From assembly GCA_018711185.1 (NCBI GenBank), contig DVIQ01000056.1, positions 1 through 40,762 of the forward strand: a stretch of DNA of 40,762 nucleotides, written 5' to 3'. This document shows positions 15,633-28,135 of this stretch, piece after piece. This DNA is from Candidatus Limivivens intestinipullorum. GTDB lineage: Bacteria > Bacillota > Clostridia > Lachnospirales > Lachnospiraceae. The stretch's first letter is position 1. Every line of letters starts with the position of its first letter. A program made the translations under genes and the position numbers. The notes beneath the pieces were generated by a model that was given only the letters and a program-made list of their open reading frames with translations, had not been told where the DNA came from and searched no databases.

Positions 15633-15842
15633 CTATGGAACGGGGTCGTACCCTCCCTTGGAAAACGGATTACAGCGCAGAATCCGCCACGCCGCCAGAA
15701 TTCCTCCCTTCAGCGCTCCGTATTTTTCAATGGCCTCAAGCGCATACTGAGAACAGGTAGGGATATAGGGACAGTGCATAGTTTTCAGCGGGGACAAATA
15801 CCTTCTGTAAAATTTAATCATCGCGATCATTACATATTTCAT
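15633..15842 (-). CDS. yidD: Membrane protein insertion efficiency factor YidD
   Basis: A 69-residue protein. [29 protein letters not shown] and [18 protein letters not shown] are the hallmark blocks of the family, including the conserved cysteines. It is thought to assist YidC. I take ATG 15842 ([14 protein letters not shown]), with AGGA about 9 nt upstream. Longer frames to 15935 add a non-conserved stretch overlapping rnpA. The start overlaps the rnpA end by 29 nt. Confidence 0.92.
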   Translation of the reverse strand: MKYVMIAMIKFYRRYLSPLKTMHCPYIPTCSQYALEAIEKYGALKGGILAAWRILRCNPFSKGGYDPVP

Positions 15843-16182
15843 GTTCGTTAATCCTGATATTATGCAGTCCTGCCAGGTGCAAAAGGGCGCTCTCGATCTC
15901 CTGATAGCTCTTCCCCTTCGCTGCGGGTCTTCCAATTACAACAAAATCATAACCCTTTCGAAACTTTTCTTCGTTTAAGCGATAGCTCTCCCTGACTAAG
16001 CGTGTCAGCCGGTGACGGACAACACTGTTTCCAACCTTCTTACTGACCGAAATGCCTAATCGATTTTTCTCTCCGTCCGTCTTTCGCACATACATTACAA
16101 GGAACCGGTTCGCCCTGGAGCTTCCGCTTACGTATACCTTCTGAAAATCGCAGTTTTTCTTTAACGACTCTGAAAATTTCAT
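15814..16182 (-). CDS. rnpA: Ribonuclease P protein component
   Basis: A 122-residue basic protein that binds the RNase P RNA and helps recognise the 5' leader of pre-tRNA. The RNR motif region [21 protein letters not shown] is clear, preceded by [13 protein letters not shown]. It lies 63 nt downstream of rpmH, separated by a hairpin, and its end overlaps yidD. The order rpmH-rnpA-yidD-yidC-jag is the standard left flank of oriC in Firmicutes. Confidence 0.97.
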   Translation of the reverse strand: MKFSESLKKNCDFQKVYVSGSSRANRFLVMYVRKTDGEKNRLGISVSKKVGNSVVRHRLTRLVRESYRLNEEKFRKGYDFVVIGRPAAKGKSYQEIESALLHLAGLHNIRINEHEICNDRDD

Positions 16183-16219
16183 ATACTATCCCCTGACACA
16201 AGGGTTTCCTTCAATTAGA

Positions 16220-16247
16220 GAAGAAAAGGCCACAATTCTGCGGCCTT
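16220..16247 (-). terminator. Hairpin with T-rich tail between rpmH and rnpA
   Basis: Read leftward, AAGGCC (16242-16247) pairs with GGCCTT (16226-16231) across a 10-nt loop and is followed by TTCTTC. It overlaps the rpmH stop codon. It is probably a partial terminator that sets the high rpmH to rnpA ratio. Confidence 0.6.
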
Positions 16248-16380
16248 ATGCTGATAATACTTTTCTTCCTTTTGCTCTTCTGGCAGCAAGAACTTTTCTT
16301 CCGCTTGCTGTGCTCATTCTTGCTCTGAAGCCGTGAACCTTAGATCTGGATCTCTTTTTCGGCTGAAATGTCATCTTCAT
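16246..16380 (-). CDS. rpmH: 50S ribosomal protein L34
   Basis: Forty-four codons encode [12 protein letters not shown] followed by [28 protein letters not shown] and VLSA, a textbook L34. A strong ribosome binding site AAAGGAGG lies before the ATG, and a near-consensus promoter is upstream. First gene of the leftward origin-proximal run. Confidence 0.97.
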   Translation of the reverse strand: MKMTFQPKKRSRSKVHGFRARMSTASGRKVLAARRAKGRKVLSA

Positions 16381-16458
16381 ACTATGGCACCTCCTTTTTA
16401 TTTTTCCTGCGCTCCATAAGGAGACAGCTATTTAGCTTTTCTTTAGAACATCGCATCC

Positions 16459-16487
16459 ATTATATTATTGAAATCCTTTAAAGTCAA
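16459..16487 (-). promoter_or_regulatory. Strong sigma-A promoter of rpmH
   Basis: Read leftward: -35 TTGACT (16482-16487), 17-bp spacer, -10 TATAAT (16459-16464). It is about 80 nt before the rpmH start. Confidence 0.85.
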
Positions 16488-16515
16488 GCAGAAGTTTCGC
16501 AAATTAATACACGTA

Positions 16516-16650
16516 GTGTTACAGTTCAGCCTTGCTGAACTGTAACTGCGAAAATCCATTTAAAATCACCTAGGGCGATGGGATTTTCGCACTCCTGAAT
16601 CACGTTCTTACGGTCCGCGCAGCATGTGCGCAGACCTGGTCTGAACTGTT
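16516..16650 (-). repeat. Dispersed two-hairpin element, copy C (complete), inside oriC
   Basis: An inverted, nearly identical copy of B. Read leftward: GTTCAGACCAGGTCTGCGCACATGCTGCGC..., linker GTAAGAACGTGATTCAGGAG, hairpin 2 GCGAAAATCC/GGATTTTCGC with ATCGCC/GGTGAT inside, then terminal hairpin AGTTCAGCAAGGCTGAACT flanked by GTTAC/GTAAC. It lies between the rpmH promoter and the DnaA-box cluster. Confidence 0.85.
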
Positions 16651-16659
16651 ATTGCACAT

Positions 16660-17110
16660 TGGAATCTTGACAAATTGTGAATTGATGTGGATAGTTTTCT
16701 CCGGTGTGGAAAATCTCCAGTAATCCACACTGGAGTACTCCACTTTGTCCACAAAGCCCAAATCTCCGTTAAAACCAGGCCTTTTCCCGTTTTCTCTCTC
16801 CAGATTTCACGAAAAAATCCACGGAAAAGGGCCGGTTATAAACAGCTTCTCCAAAGTTATCCACATTTTGGGGACAATTTGGGGATAACTTTGGGATAAG
16901 CTGTGAAAATAGGTTGGATATGGCGTTGATAAGGTTAAAAACCCTTGATTTTATCTTATTTCTGGAGTGTTAATAACATCGATGGGGATATTCACACTGG
17001 AGAATGTGGATAATTCTCCGGCTTTTTTAAATTTTTGATTGCGCAATCCACCATTTTGGGTTAATATTATGTTAGGAATATTGGCTTTACGTGTGATTGT
17101 GGACGGATTT
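16660..17110. other. Replication origin, dnaA-upstream DnaA-box cluster (oriC)
   Basis: The gene-free region between divergent rpmH and dnaA. Perfect DnaA boxes (TTATCCACA) are at 16857-16865 (plus) and 17005-17013 (minus). One-mismatch boxes are at 16686-16694, 16705-16713, 16721-16729, 16745-16753 and 16988-16996 (TTATNCACA variant), with a weaker one at 16836-16844. The region is followed by AT-rich sequence (17025-17085). Strand bias of genes and of G versus C switches here, which supports an active origin. Confidence 0.93.
16667..16695 (+). promoter_or_regulatory. Candidate dnaA promoter overlapping a DnaA box
   Basis: -35 TTGACA (16667-16672), 17-bp spacer, -10 GATAGT (16690-16695, weak). 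The DnaA box TGTGGATAG (16686-16694) covers the -10, which would fit autorepression by DnaA. It implies a leader of over 450 nt, so another promoter nearer dnaA may also exist. Confidence 0.45.
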
Positions 17111-17157
17111 AACCACAATCATTATTTTGCATGCATAGAAGTAAGGAGTTTGTACAG

Positions 17158-18531
17158 ATGGAAGCAATTATACAAAAGTGGGAGGAGATCCTGGCTCTTG
17201 TGAAGGAAGAGCATGAACTGACCGAGGTTTCTTTTACCACTTGGCTGAAGCCTCTGAAGGTTCACAGCTTTGATGAAACAGAAGATGGGGGCACCCTCTA
17301 TCTTCTGGTGCCCTCAGAACAGATGGGCGTTAATTACATTAAGAAGAAATACACCCTTCCCATTAAGGTGGCGATCGCCGAGATTACGGGCATTACCTGC
17401 AATGTCGAGTTTATTCTTCCTGAGGAGGCCAAGCTCCGGGAAAAAAAGCAAAGTAAGGCCAAATCTGCCTCTTCCATGCTGAATACCAGCATTGAGAAGG
17501 CGAACCTGAATCCGAAATATACCTTTGATACCTTTGTGGTGGGCCCCAATAACCAGCTTGTTCACGCTGCGTCCCTGGCTGTGGCCGAGTCTCCGGGCGA
17601 AGCCTACAATCCCCTTTTTATTTATGGAGATGTAGGTCTTGGAAAAACGCACCTGATGCACTCCATCGCCCACTTTATCCTTGAGCGAAACCCTGACGCG
17701 AAGGTGCTCTACGTCACCAGTGAATCCTTCACAAACGAGCTGATCGAGGCCATCCGTAACGGAAACAATACCGCCATGAGCAAATTCCGGGAAAAATACC
17801 GGAATATCGACGTGCTCCTTATCGATGATATTCAGTTTATTATTGGTAAGGAATCCACCCAGGAAGAGTTTTTCCATACCTTTAACGATCTGCACGGAGC
17901 CAAGAAGCAGATCATTATCTCCTCAGATAAACCGCCAAAAGAGATGCAGACTCTGGAGGGACGTCTGCGCTCCCGCTTCGAATGGGGCCTGATCGCGGAT
18001 ATTTCCTCGCCGGATTACGAGACCAGGATGGCGATTCTGCGGAAAAAAGAGGAACTGGACGGCTATTCCATTGACGATGAGGTTATCAAATACATCGCCA
18101 CAAATATTAAATCCAATATCCGGGAGCTGGAGGGCGCTCTGAATAAGCTCATCGCCTGCAGCCGCTTGGAAAAGAAGGCAATTACCATAGAAATGGCCCA
18201 GGAGGAACTCCAGGACATTATTTCCCCCGATGAAAAGAAGGAAGTAACGCCTGCCCTGATCATTGACACGGTAGCCGAGCATTTTGGCATTACCCCCGAT
18301 GATATTAAAGGAAACAAACGTAATTCCGAGATCGTCCGTCCCCGCCAGATCGCCATGTATCTCTGCCGGCATCTGACCGATGTTCCGCTGAAGCAGATCG
18401 GCCAGATCATGGGCAAAAAGGACCACACCACGGTCCTCCATGGCGTCAAAACGATTACCAATGAACTGGAGCAGTCGGAAACCCTTAAAAATACGGTTGA
18501 GGTAATTAAGAAAAAAATTATGCCGAATTGA
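17158..18531 (+). CDS. dnaA: Chromosomal replication initiator DnaA
   Basis: A 457-residue AAA+ initiator that binds DnaA boxes, unwinds oriC and loads the helicase. Domain I (about 1-85) begins MEAIIQKWEEIL. Domain III has Walker A GDVGLGKTH (157-165) and Walker B VLLIDDIQF (219-227). Domain IV ends with the signature DHTTVLHGVKTI that contacts the box. The start at ATG 17158 follows AAGGAG by 9 nt. An in-frame ATG at 17131 lies upstream of that site. DnaA boxes occur on both sides of the gene. Confidence 0.98.
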   Translation: MEAIIQKWEEILALVKEEHELTEVSFTTWLKPLKVHSFDETEDGGTLYLLVPSEQMGVNYIKKKYTLPIKVAIAEITGITCNVEFILPEEAKLREKKQSKAKSASSMLNTSIEKANLNPKYTFDTFVVGPNNQLVHAASLAVAESPGEAYNPLFIYGDVGLGKTHLMHSIAHFILERNPDAKVLYVTSESFTNELIEAIRNGNNTAMSKFREKYRNIDVLLIDDIQFIIGKESTQEEFFHTFNDLHGAKKQIIISSDKPPKEMQTLEGRLRSRFEWGLIADISSPDYETRMAILRKKEELDGYSIDDEVIKYIATNIKSNIRELEGALNKLIACSRLEKKAITIEMAQEELQDIISPDEKKEVTPALIIDTVAEHFGITPDDIKGNKRNSEIVRPRQIAMYLCRHLTDVPLKQIGQIMGKKDHTTVLHGVKTITNELEQSETLKNTVEVIKKKIMPN

Positions 18532-18715
18532 TATTCACACCTTTTCACATGCCGTCCAAAGGGATTTCAGAACCTTTCACAAGTTTATCCAACCGTCAAA
18601 AGCCTGATATTTCAAGGGGTTTTGACACTTATACACATATCCACACCCCCTATGACGGCTACGACGGACCTTTTCTTTATTATATTTTTAAAGCACGGCC
18701 AAAGGAGACTTAATC
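18529..18715. other. dnaA-dnaN intergenic DnaA boxes and AT-rich tract (second part of bipartite oriC)
   Basis: Contains a perfect TTATNCACA box (TTATACACA, 18629-18637) directly abutting ATATCCACA (18637-18645). ATATTCACA (18531-18539) and a weaker TTATCCAAC (18584-18592) are also present. An AT-rich stretch TTATTATATTTTTAAA follows near 18677-18692 and could be the unwinding element. A box cluster both before and after dnaA matches the bipartite origin known from Bacillus and relatives. Confidence 0.75.
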
Positions 18716-19819
18716 ATGAAGCTGATATGTTCGAAAAACGACCTCTTAAAGAGTGTCAATATCGTTATGAAGGCAGTTCCTTCCAAAACAACCATGCCGA
18801 TTTTGGAATGTATCTTAATCGACGCTTCTGCGGATAAGATCGAATTTACCACGAACGACATGGAGCTTGGCATTAAAACGGTGGTTGAGGGTCAAATTCT
18901 GGAGAGAGGACGCATTGCCCTGAATGCAAAGATTTTTTCCGATATTGTCCGAAAACTTCCGGACAGCGATGTGACGCTTGTGACGGACAGCAATGACCAG
19001 GCCGTCATTACCTGTGAAAAAGCCCGTTTTGCCATCCCAGGAAAATCCGGCGAGGATTTTGTATTCCTTCCATTTGTGGAAAGGGACGAAAGCATTGAAC
19101 TTTCCCAGTTTACCTTAAAGGAGCTGATCCGCCAGACTATTTTTTCGATTGCCATTACCGAGAGCAATAAGCTTATGACAGGCGAGCTCTTTGAGATAAA
19201 GGACGGGATGCTCCGGGTGGTTTCCCTGGACGGACACAGGATCTCAATTCGAAGGACCGAGCTGAAAGAAAGCTGCGCGGACAGAAAGGCGGTAGTGCCC
19301 GGCAAGACTTTGAGCGAGGTCAGCAAAATCCTGTCAGGGGAGACGGAGGATATGGTGCGTCTGTTCTTTACGGAAAATCTGATTCTGTTCGAGCTGGACG
19401 AGACAATCGTGGTATCCAGACTCATCGAGGGAGAATATTTTCGTATTGACCAGATGCTCTCCAGTGATTACGAGACAAAAGTCACCATAAACAAGCAGGA
19501 ACTTTTAAACTGTATTGACCGCGCCACGCTGATGGTAAAGGAAAGCGACAAAAAGCCCATTATCATTAATATCACGGACGGCATGCTGGAGCTGAAGATC
19601 CGCTCCGATATCGGTTCCATGAATGAGGAAATCGATATTGAGAAAGAGGGACGGGACATTATGATCGGGTTTAACCCCCGTTTTTTCATGGACGCCCTCA
19701 GGGTTATCGACGAGGAAACCATCGATATTTATCTGGTGAATCCCAAAGCTCCCTGCTTTATACGGGATGAGGAGCAGTCCTATGTTTACCTGATCCTTCC
19801 CGTGAATTTCACAGTTTAA
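18716..19819 (+). CDS. dnaN: DNA polymerase III beta sliding clamp
   Basis: A 367-residue ring-forming clamp that tethers the replicative polymerase. It begins MKLICSKNDLLKSVNIVMKAV and shows the usual three repeated clamp domains: TMPILECILIDA in the first, SGDGHRISIR-like SLDGHRISIRR in the second, and the C-terminal YVYLILPVNF. AAAGGAG lies upstream of the ATG. It follows dnaA and the origin boxes, and is co-oriented with the S4-domain gene, recF and the gyrase genes. Confidence 0.98.
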   Translation: MKLICSKNDLLKSVNIVMKAVPSKTTMPILECILIDASADKIEFTTNDMELGIKTVVEGQILERGRIALNAKIFSDIVRKLPDSDVTLVTDSNDQAVITCEKARFAIPGKSGEDFVFLPFVERDESIELSQFTLKELIRQTIFSIAITESNKLMTGELFEIKDGMLRVVSLDGHRISIRRTELKESCADRKAVVPGKTLSEVSKILSGETEDMVRLFFTENLILFELDETIVVSRLIEGEYFRIDQMLSSDYETKVTINKQELLNCIDRATLMVKESDKKPIIINITDGMLELKIRSDIGSMNEEIDIEKEGRDIMIGFNPRFFMDALRVIDEETIDIYLVNPKAPCFIRDEEQSYVYLILPVNFTV

Positions 19820-19852
19820 ACGAAACGGAATGTATAAGGGAGCGGTGTTTGT

Positions 19853-20062
19853 ATGCAGACGATTAAGCTGAAAGACGATTATATCAAGCTGGGCCAGGCC
19901 CTGAAGGCGGCCGGCCTGTGTGAAAGCGGAGTAGAAGCCAAGTTTGCCGTCCTGGACGGGAAAGTGAAGGTAAACGGAGCCGTGGAGCTTCAGAGAGGAA
20001 AGAAGCTCCACGACCAGGATGTGGTGGAATATGCCGGAGAGACCATCCGGATTTTGAAATAA
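19853..20062 (+). CDS. S4-domain RNA-binding protein (YaaA/RlbA type)
   Basis: A 69-residue protein consisting of one S4-like RNA-binding domain: IKLGQALKAAGLCESGVEAK, then VKVNGAVELQRGKKL. Small genes of this kind regularly lie between dnaN and recF in Firmicutes. A role in ribosome biogenesis is suspected for the family. GGGAG is the likely ribosome binding site. It ends 13 nt before recF. Confidence 0.93.
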   Translation: MQTIKLKDDYIKLGQALKAAGLCESGVEAKFAVLDGKVKVNGAVELQRGKKLHDQDVVEYAGETIRILK

Positions 20063-20075
20063 CCGGTGGCGGATT

Positions 20076-23139
<3,064 letters not shown>

Positions 23140-23147
23140 GAGGGACT

Positions 23148-25631
23148 ATGGAAGATACGATATTTGACAAGATTCACGACGTGGATCTGAAGGAAACCAT
23201 GGAGAAATCCTATATTGATTACGCCATGAGCGTTATTGCCGCAAGAGCCCTGCCGGATGTCAGGGACGGCTTGAAACCAGTTCAGAGACGCGTCCTTTAT
23301 TCTATGATCGAGCTGAACAACGGTCCGGACAAGCCCCACAGAAAATGCGCCCGTATCGTCGGCGATACCATGGGTAAATACCATCCCCATGGAGACGGTT
23401 CAATCTACGGCGCGCTGGTAAATATGGCCCAGGAATGGTCTACGAGATATCCTCTGGTGGATGGCCATGGAAACTTCGGCTCTGTGGACGGAGACGGCGC
23501 GGCAGCCATGCGTTACACGGAGGCCCGTCTGAGCAAAATCTCCATGGAGATGCTGGCGGATATCAATAAGGACACCGTGGATTTTAAGCCGAACTTTGAC
23601 GAGACGGAAAAGGAGCCGGTGATCCTGCCCTCCCGTTTTCCGAACATCCTGGTAAACGGAAGCAACGGAATTGCCGTGGGTATGGCTACGAACATTCCGC
23701 CCCATAACCTCCGGGAAGTGATTCAGGCCGTTGACAAGATCATCGAGAACCGTGTGAACGAGGGACGGGAGACGACCCTGGAGGAGATTATGTCCATTAT
23801 AAAGGGGCCGGATTTCCCTACAGGCGCGCAGATTCTGGGTACCAGGGGGATCGAGGAGGCCTACCGCACCGGCCGGGGAAAGATCCGGGTGCGCGCGGTG
23901 ACGGAGATCGAGACCATGCCCAACGGAAAGAGCCGGATTCTGGTATCCGAGCTTCCCTATATGGTCAATAAGGCAAGGCTTATCGAAAAGATGGCGGATC
24001 TTGTGCGGGATAAAAAGATAGACGGCATCACCGCCATCACCGACGAGTCCAGCCGGGAAGGAATGCGCATCAACATTGAGCTGCGCCGGGACGTAAACGC
24101 CACGGTGGTGTTAAACCAGCTCTATAAGCATACCCAGCTCCAGGATACCTTTGGCGTTATTATGCTCGCCCTGGTAAACAACGAGCCCAAGGTTATGAGT
24201 CTTCTGGATATTCTTCATCACTATATCCGCCATCAGGAGGATGTGGTCACCAGAAGGACGCGCTATGAGCTGAACAAGGCCCAGGAACGGGCTCACATAC
24301 TGGAAGGTTTGCTGATCGCCCTGGACAACATCGATGAAGTGATCAAAATTATCCGGGGATCGGCCAATACGCCGGCGGCAAAGGAAGGACTCATGAGCCG
24401 CTTCGGGCTTACGGACGCCCAGGCCCAGGCTATCGTGGACATGCGTCTGCGCACACTGACCGGTCTGGAGAGGGAGAAACTTGAGGCCGAGTATCAGGAA
24501 CTTCAGAAACGGATTGAGGAGCTGAAGGCAATTTTGGGGGACGAAAATCTTCTGCTCGGCGTTATCCGGGACGAGATGAACGTCATTGCCGACAAGTACG
24601 GGGATCAGCGCAGAACCTCCATCGGGTACGACGAGTTTGATATCTCCACGGAAGATCTGATTCCAAAGGAGAATGTGGTTATTACCATGACAAAGCTTGG
24701 CTACATCAAGCGCATGACCATCGACAATTTCAAAAGCCAGGGAAGAGGCGGCAAGGGAATCAAAGGCATGCAGACCATTGAGGACGACTACATCGACGAG
24801 CTTTTGATGACCAATACCCACCACTATCTGATGTTCTTTACGAATAACGGAAAGGTATACCGGATTAAGGCCTATGAGATTCCGGAAGCTGGCCGCACGG
24901 CCAGGGGAACGGCCATCGTAAACCTTTTGCAGCTTGGGCCGGATGAAAAGATCACGGCGGTGATTCCTCTAAAAGAGTACAAGGAGGGCAATTACCTGTT
25001 TATGGCTACCAGGAAGGGCATCGTAAAGAGAACACCGGTGACGGATTACATGAATATCCGCAAAACCGGTCTGGCGGCCATCAGCCTTCGGGAGGACGAT
25101 GAGCTTATCGAGGTGAAGCGCACGGACGACACCAAGCAGATTCTCATGGTGACGAAGTACGGCCAGTGTATCCGCTTTAATGAGACGGATGTGCGCAGCA
25201 CCGGAAGAGTCTCCATGGGTGTTATTGGCATGAGCCTGGTGGACGGCGACGAGGTCATCGGCATGCAGTTGGATACTCAGGGAGAGTATCTGCTGACTGT
25301 CTCCGAAAAGGGTATGGGCAAGCTGACGCCTGTCAGCGAGTTTACAACCCAGAACCGGGGCGGCAAGGGCGTGAAGTGCTACAAGATCATGGAAAAGACC
25401 GGAAATGTCATCGGCGTAAAGGCGGTGAATATGGAAGACGAGGTTATGCTCATCAATACGGAGGGAATTATTATCCGCATTAACTGCAGCGATATTTCCG
25501 TTCTCGGAAGGATAACCTCCGGAGTGAAGCTTATGAATCTGGACGACAACGTTTCCGTGGCCGGCATCGCCAAGGTGCGGGATAACCCGGGAAACGTAGA
25601 AAACCAGATGATCGAAGAAGAGACAAAGTAA
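23148..25631 (+). CDS. gyrA: DNA gyrase subunit A
   Basis: An 827-residue subunit that breaks and rejoins DNA. The catalytic tyrosine is Tyr123 in [10 protein letters not shown]. The winged-helix region includes [19 protein letters not shown] (77-95), and the C-terminal half is the beta-pinwheel with a GyrA box ([11 protein letters not shown]). In the quinolone-resistance region, Gly84 and Gly88 occupy the positions of E. coli Ser83 and Asp87. AGGAGG precedes the ATG. It is the last gene of the dnaA-gyrA core run, with murT 68 nt downstream. Confidence 0.98.
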   Translation: MEDTIFDKIHDVDLKETMEKSYIDYAMSVIAARALPDVRDGLKPVQRRVLYSMIELNNGPDKPHRKCARIVGDTMGKYHPHGDGSIYGALVNMAQEWSTRYPLVDGHGNFGSVDGDGAAAMRYTEARLSKISMEMLADINKDTVDFKPNFDETEKEPVILPSRFPNILVNGSNGIAVGMATNIPPHNLREVIQAVDKIIENRVNEGRETTLEEIMSIIKGPDFPTGAQILGTRGIEEAYRTGRGKIRVRAVTEIETMPNGKSRILVSELPYMVNKARLIEKMADLVRDKKIDGITAITDESSREGMRINIELRRDVNATVVLNQLYKHTQLQDTFGVIMLALVNNEPKVMSLLDILHHYIRHQEDVVTRRTRYELNKAQERAHILEGLLIALDNIDEVIKIIRGSANTPAAKEGLMSRFGLTDAQAQAIVDMRLRTLTGLEREKLEAEYQELQKRIEELKAILGDENLLLGVIRDEMNVIADKYGDQRRTSIGYDEFDISTEDLIPKENVVITMTKLGYIKRMTIDNFKSQGRGGKGIKGMQTIEDDYIDELLMTNTHHYLMFFTNNGKVYRIKAYEIPEAGRTARGTAIVNLLQLGPDEKITAVIPLKEYKEGNYLFMATRKGIVKRTPVTDYMNIRKTGLAAISLREDDELIEVKRTDDTKQILMVTKYGQCIRFNETDVRSTGRVSMGVIGMSLVDGDEVIGMQLDTQGEYLLTVSEKGMGKLTPVSEFTTQNRGGKGVKCYKIMEKTGNVIGVKAVNMEDEVMLINTEGIIIRINCSDISVLGRITSGVKLMNLDDNVSVAGIAKVRDNPGNVENQMIEEETK

Positions 25632-25699
25632 AGTAACCGGACGGCCCCGCGCGTTTGCCGCGAGGCCGCCAGAACAGGATTTGGGAGTACAGACAAAAC

Positions 25700-27046
25700 A
25701 TGAGCAGAGTTCGCAGAATGCTGGCCGTATGGGCAGCAAAACTCATTGGAGCCGCCTGCCGGATGAGCGGAAAGCAGGGCGTTACCCTGGCTGGGAAGGT
25801 TGCCCTGAAAATCTGCCCGGATATTCTGGATAAGCTGGCGGCTCAGGTACGCGGCGGAATCTTTGTGGTATGCGGGACGAACGGAAAGACCACCACGAAC
25901 AACCTTCTCTGCTCCGCTCTGGAGTACGAGGGGAAAAAGGTGGTCTGCAACCACACCGGGTCCAATATGTTAAACGGCGTAGTGTCCGCCTTTGTGCTGG
26001 CGGCGGACCTGAAAGGGGACCTGGACGCGGATTACGCCTGCATTGAGGTGGATGAGGCTTCCACGGTACGGGTTTTTCCGCATTTTAAGCCGGACTTTAT
26101 GATCCTGACCAACCTTTTTCGGGATCAGCTTGACCGCTACGGAGAGATAGACATTACCATGAAGCTTTTAAAGAAGGCCATGGGCATGGCTGGGGATATG
26201 ACGGTGGTGGTCAACGCCGACGATTCCCTTTCCACATTCCTGGCAATGGACAGCGGAAACCCCTATGTTACCTATGGAATCGGGCAGCAGGTTTTTGAGG
26301 AGGACAAGGACTCCAGGGAAATCCGGGAAGGGCAGTTCTGCAAGCGCTGCGGAGAAAAAATGAAGTATCGTTTTTATCACTACAGCCAGCTTGGCGATTA
26401 TTACTGCCCCGGGTGCGGCTTCCGAAGGCCCGCTCTTGACTTTGACGCCAGGGATGTGAAAGCTGGCGGAACCCTTTCCTTCAAGGTGGAGGGACGCCGT
26501 ATCCAGGCAAATTACCGGGGCTTTTACAACATCTACAATATTCTGGCGGCCTATGCCGGGGCCAGGACCGCGGGCCTTGCCCTGAAAAACTTTAATAAGG
26601 CGCTGAAGGACTACAATCCCCAGAACGGAAGAAACGAGGTATTTCATATCGGGAAAACCGCCGTTACCCTGAATCTGGCAAAAAACCCCGCGGGTTTCAA
26701 CCAGAATATCTCGGCGGTGATGGAAGATCCCACTCCCAAGGATCTGATTGTGCTGATCAACGACAACGACCAGGACGGCACCGATGTATCCTGGCTCTGG
26801 GATGTGGATTTCGACCGCTTTAAGGACATCCACGCGGCTTCCATTACGGTCAGCGGTATCCGATGCCAGGACATGCGCCTGCGTCTGAAATACGTAGATA
26901 TTCCATCGGAACTTGAGCCGGACGTGGAGAAAGCCATCCGCAGGAAGCTTTCGGACGGGGTGGGAAATCTTTACGTTCTGGTAAACTATACGGGGCTTTA
27001 CAGCACTCACAATATTCTCAAGCGGATTGAGGGGGAGAGCGCATGA
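25700..27046 (+). CDS. murT: Lipid II isoglutaminyl synthase, MurT subunit
   Basis: A 448-residue Mur-ligase-like protein that, with GatD, amidates the alpha-carboxyl of D-Glu in lipid II. The ATP motif CGTNGKTTT is at 58-66. A zinc-ribbon insertion C214-x2-C217...C236-x2-C239 is characteristic of MurT. The C-terminal DUF1727 region includes NDNDQDGTDVSWLWDVDF. I start at ATG 25700 (MSRVRRMLAV), with GGGAG 12 nt upstream. A TTG at 25655 is in frame but has no support. The stop overlaps the gatD start by 4 nt (ATGA). Confidence 0.95.
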   Translation: MSRVRRMLAVWAAKLIGAACRMSGKQGVTLAGKVALKICPDILDKLAAQVRGGIFVVCGTNGKTTTNNLLCSALEYEGKKVVCNHTGSNMLNGVVSAFVLAADLKGDLDADYACIEVDEASTVRVFPHFKPDFMILTNLFRDQLDRYGEIDITMKLLKKAMGMAGDMTVVVNADDSLSTFLAMDSGNPYVTYGIGQQVFEEDKDSREIREGQFCKRCGEKMKYRFYHYSQLGDYYCPGCGFRRPALDFDARDVKAGGTLSFKVEGRRIQANYRGFYNIYNILAAYAGARTAGLALKNFNKALKDYNPQNGRNEVFHIGKTAVTLNLAKNPAGFNQNISAVMEDPTPKDLIVLINDNDQDGTDVSWLWDVDFDRFKDIHAASITVSGIRCQDMRLRLKYVDIPSELEPDVEKAIRRKLSDGVGNLYVLVNYTGLYSTHNILKRIEGESA

Positions 27047-27774
27047 GCAAAAAGCTTGTAATCGGCCATCTCTACCCGGATCTTCTGAACCTTTACGGCG
27101 ACCGGGGAAATATCCAGTGTATGGTCAAGAGACTGGAGTGGAGAGGCATGGAGGCGGAGGTAAAGGAATTCCGCCTGGAGGATACCATTGATTTTTCCGG
27201 ACTGGACATTGTCCTTATGGGAGGAGGCTCTGATCGAGAACAGATGATTGTCTGCTCAAAGCTGAAGGAGATTCAAAAGGACTTCAAGGAATACGTGGAG
27301 GACAACGGCGTGGTGCTGGCGGTATGCGGCGGCTACCAGCTTCTGGGAAATTATTATCAGACCAGCGACGGGATTATCACTGGCCTGGAGCTGGTGGATC
27401 TGTACACCGAGCAGAAGCCAGGCCGTCTGATTGGCAACATCATCATCAAAAGCGATTTATTCGACATGCCCATCGTCGGTTTTGAAAATCACGGAGGCCG
27501 GACGGTGATCGGCTCCAACCAGCCCCTTGGGAAGGTACTTTTCGGCTCCGGAAACGACGGAGAATCCGGGTATGAAGGCGTCCGGTACAAAAACGTCATC
27601 GGCACCTACATACACGGACCGCTGCTTCCCAAAAATCCCATGCTCTGCGACTGGCTTCTGGCCAGGGCACTGGAGAGAAAATACGGGGACAGCGCAGAGA
27701 TGACGCCCCTGGAGGACCGGGAGGAGAAGGAGGCCAACGCCTATATATGCGGGCGGTTTTTAAAAAAAGAATAA
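27043..27774 (+). CDS. gatD: Lipid II isoglutaminyl synthase, glutaminase subunit GatD
   Basis: A 243-residue class I glutamine amidotransferase that supplies ammonia to MurT. The nucleophile is Cys95 in LAVCGGYQLLG, and the catalytic His is in GTYIHGPLLPKNP. HLYPDLLNLYGDRGNI at the N-terminus is typical of the CobB/CobQ-like GatD branch. The ATGA overlap with murT indicates a coupled operon. A terminator follows 37 nt after the stop. Confidence 0.95.
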   Translation: MSKKLVIGHLYPDLLNLYGDRGNIQCMVKRLEWRGMEAEVKEFRLEDTIDFSGLDIVLMGGGSDREQMIVCSKLKEIQKDFKEYVEDNGVVLAVCGGYQLLGNYYQTSDGIITGLELVDLYTEQKPGRLIGNIIIKSDLFDMPIVGFENHGGRTVIGSNQPLGKVLFGSGNDGESGYEGVRYKNVIGTYIHGPLLPKNPMLCDWLLARALERKYGDSAEMTPLEDREEKEANAYICGRFLKKE

Positions 27775-27810
27775 AGCAGACCTGTTATGACACCCGGTCT
27801 TTGGCATGCG

Positions 27811-27848
27811 GCACCCATTGCTTTTTAAGTGTGGGTGCTGTTTTTTTG
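27811..27848 (+). terminator. Terminator after murT-gatD
   Basis: GCACCCA (27811-27817) pairs with TGGGTGC (27832-27838) and is followed by TGTTTTTTTG. It ends the rightward run that includes gyrBA and murT-gatD. Confidence 0.85.
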
Positions 27849-27851
27849 AGT

Positions 27852-27967
27852 GAACAGTAACATCGCGGATTCATTGAACATTCGCTTCGCGAATGGAATC
27901 CGCTCACACTTGAATCATCTTCTTACGCCGCAAACAGCAGGTGTTTGCGGCTGCTGTAAATAGTAAC
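27852..27967 (-). repeat. Dispersed two-hairpin element, copy G (divergent)
   Basis: Read leftward: GTTACTATTTACAGCAG, hairpin 1 CCGCAAACACC...TGTTTGCGG, linker CGTAAGAAGATGATTCAAG, hairpin 2 GCGGATTCCATTCGC...GCGAATG...GAATCCGC, then GTTACTGTTC. Layout and linker match copies A-C, but both stems have different sequences that still pair. It follows the murT-gatD terminator. Confidence 0.7.
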
Positions 27968-28135
27968 GAATGATTACTGTACGTCGGATAGGAAAGGGAT
28001 TATCAGTGGAAAGAGAAGGAATTTTGTGCTATTATATTATCCGAATGAGATGTGCCAAATTAAATAACAAATTAACACTGAATCAGGGAAATCCTCTGTT
28101 TTCCATTTGGCAGAGGAGTAAGCGTAGGTTCGGCT
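27968..28135. other. Region upstream of the sensor kinase
   Basis: AT-rich stretches such as TGCTATTATATTATCC (about 28027-28042) could hold a promoter, but no clear -35 pairs with them. A short open frame from 27970 overlaps the kinase start and is not convincing. Confidence 0.35.
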
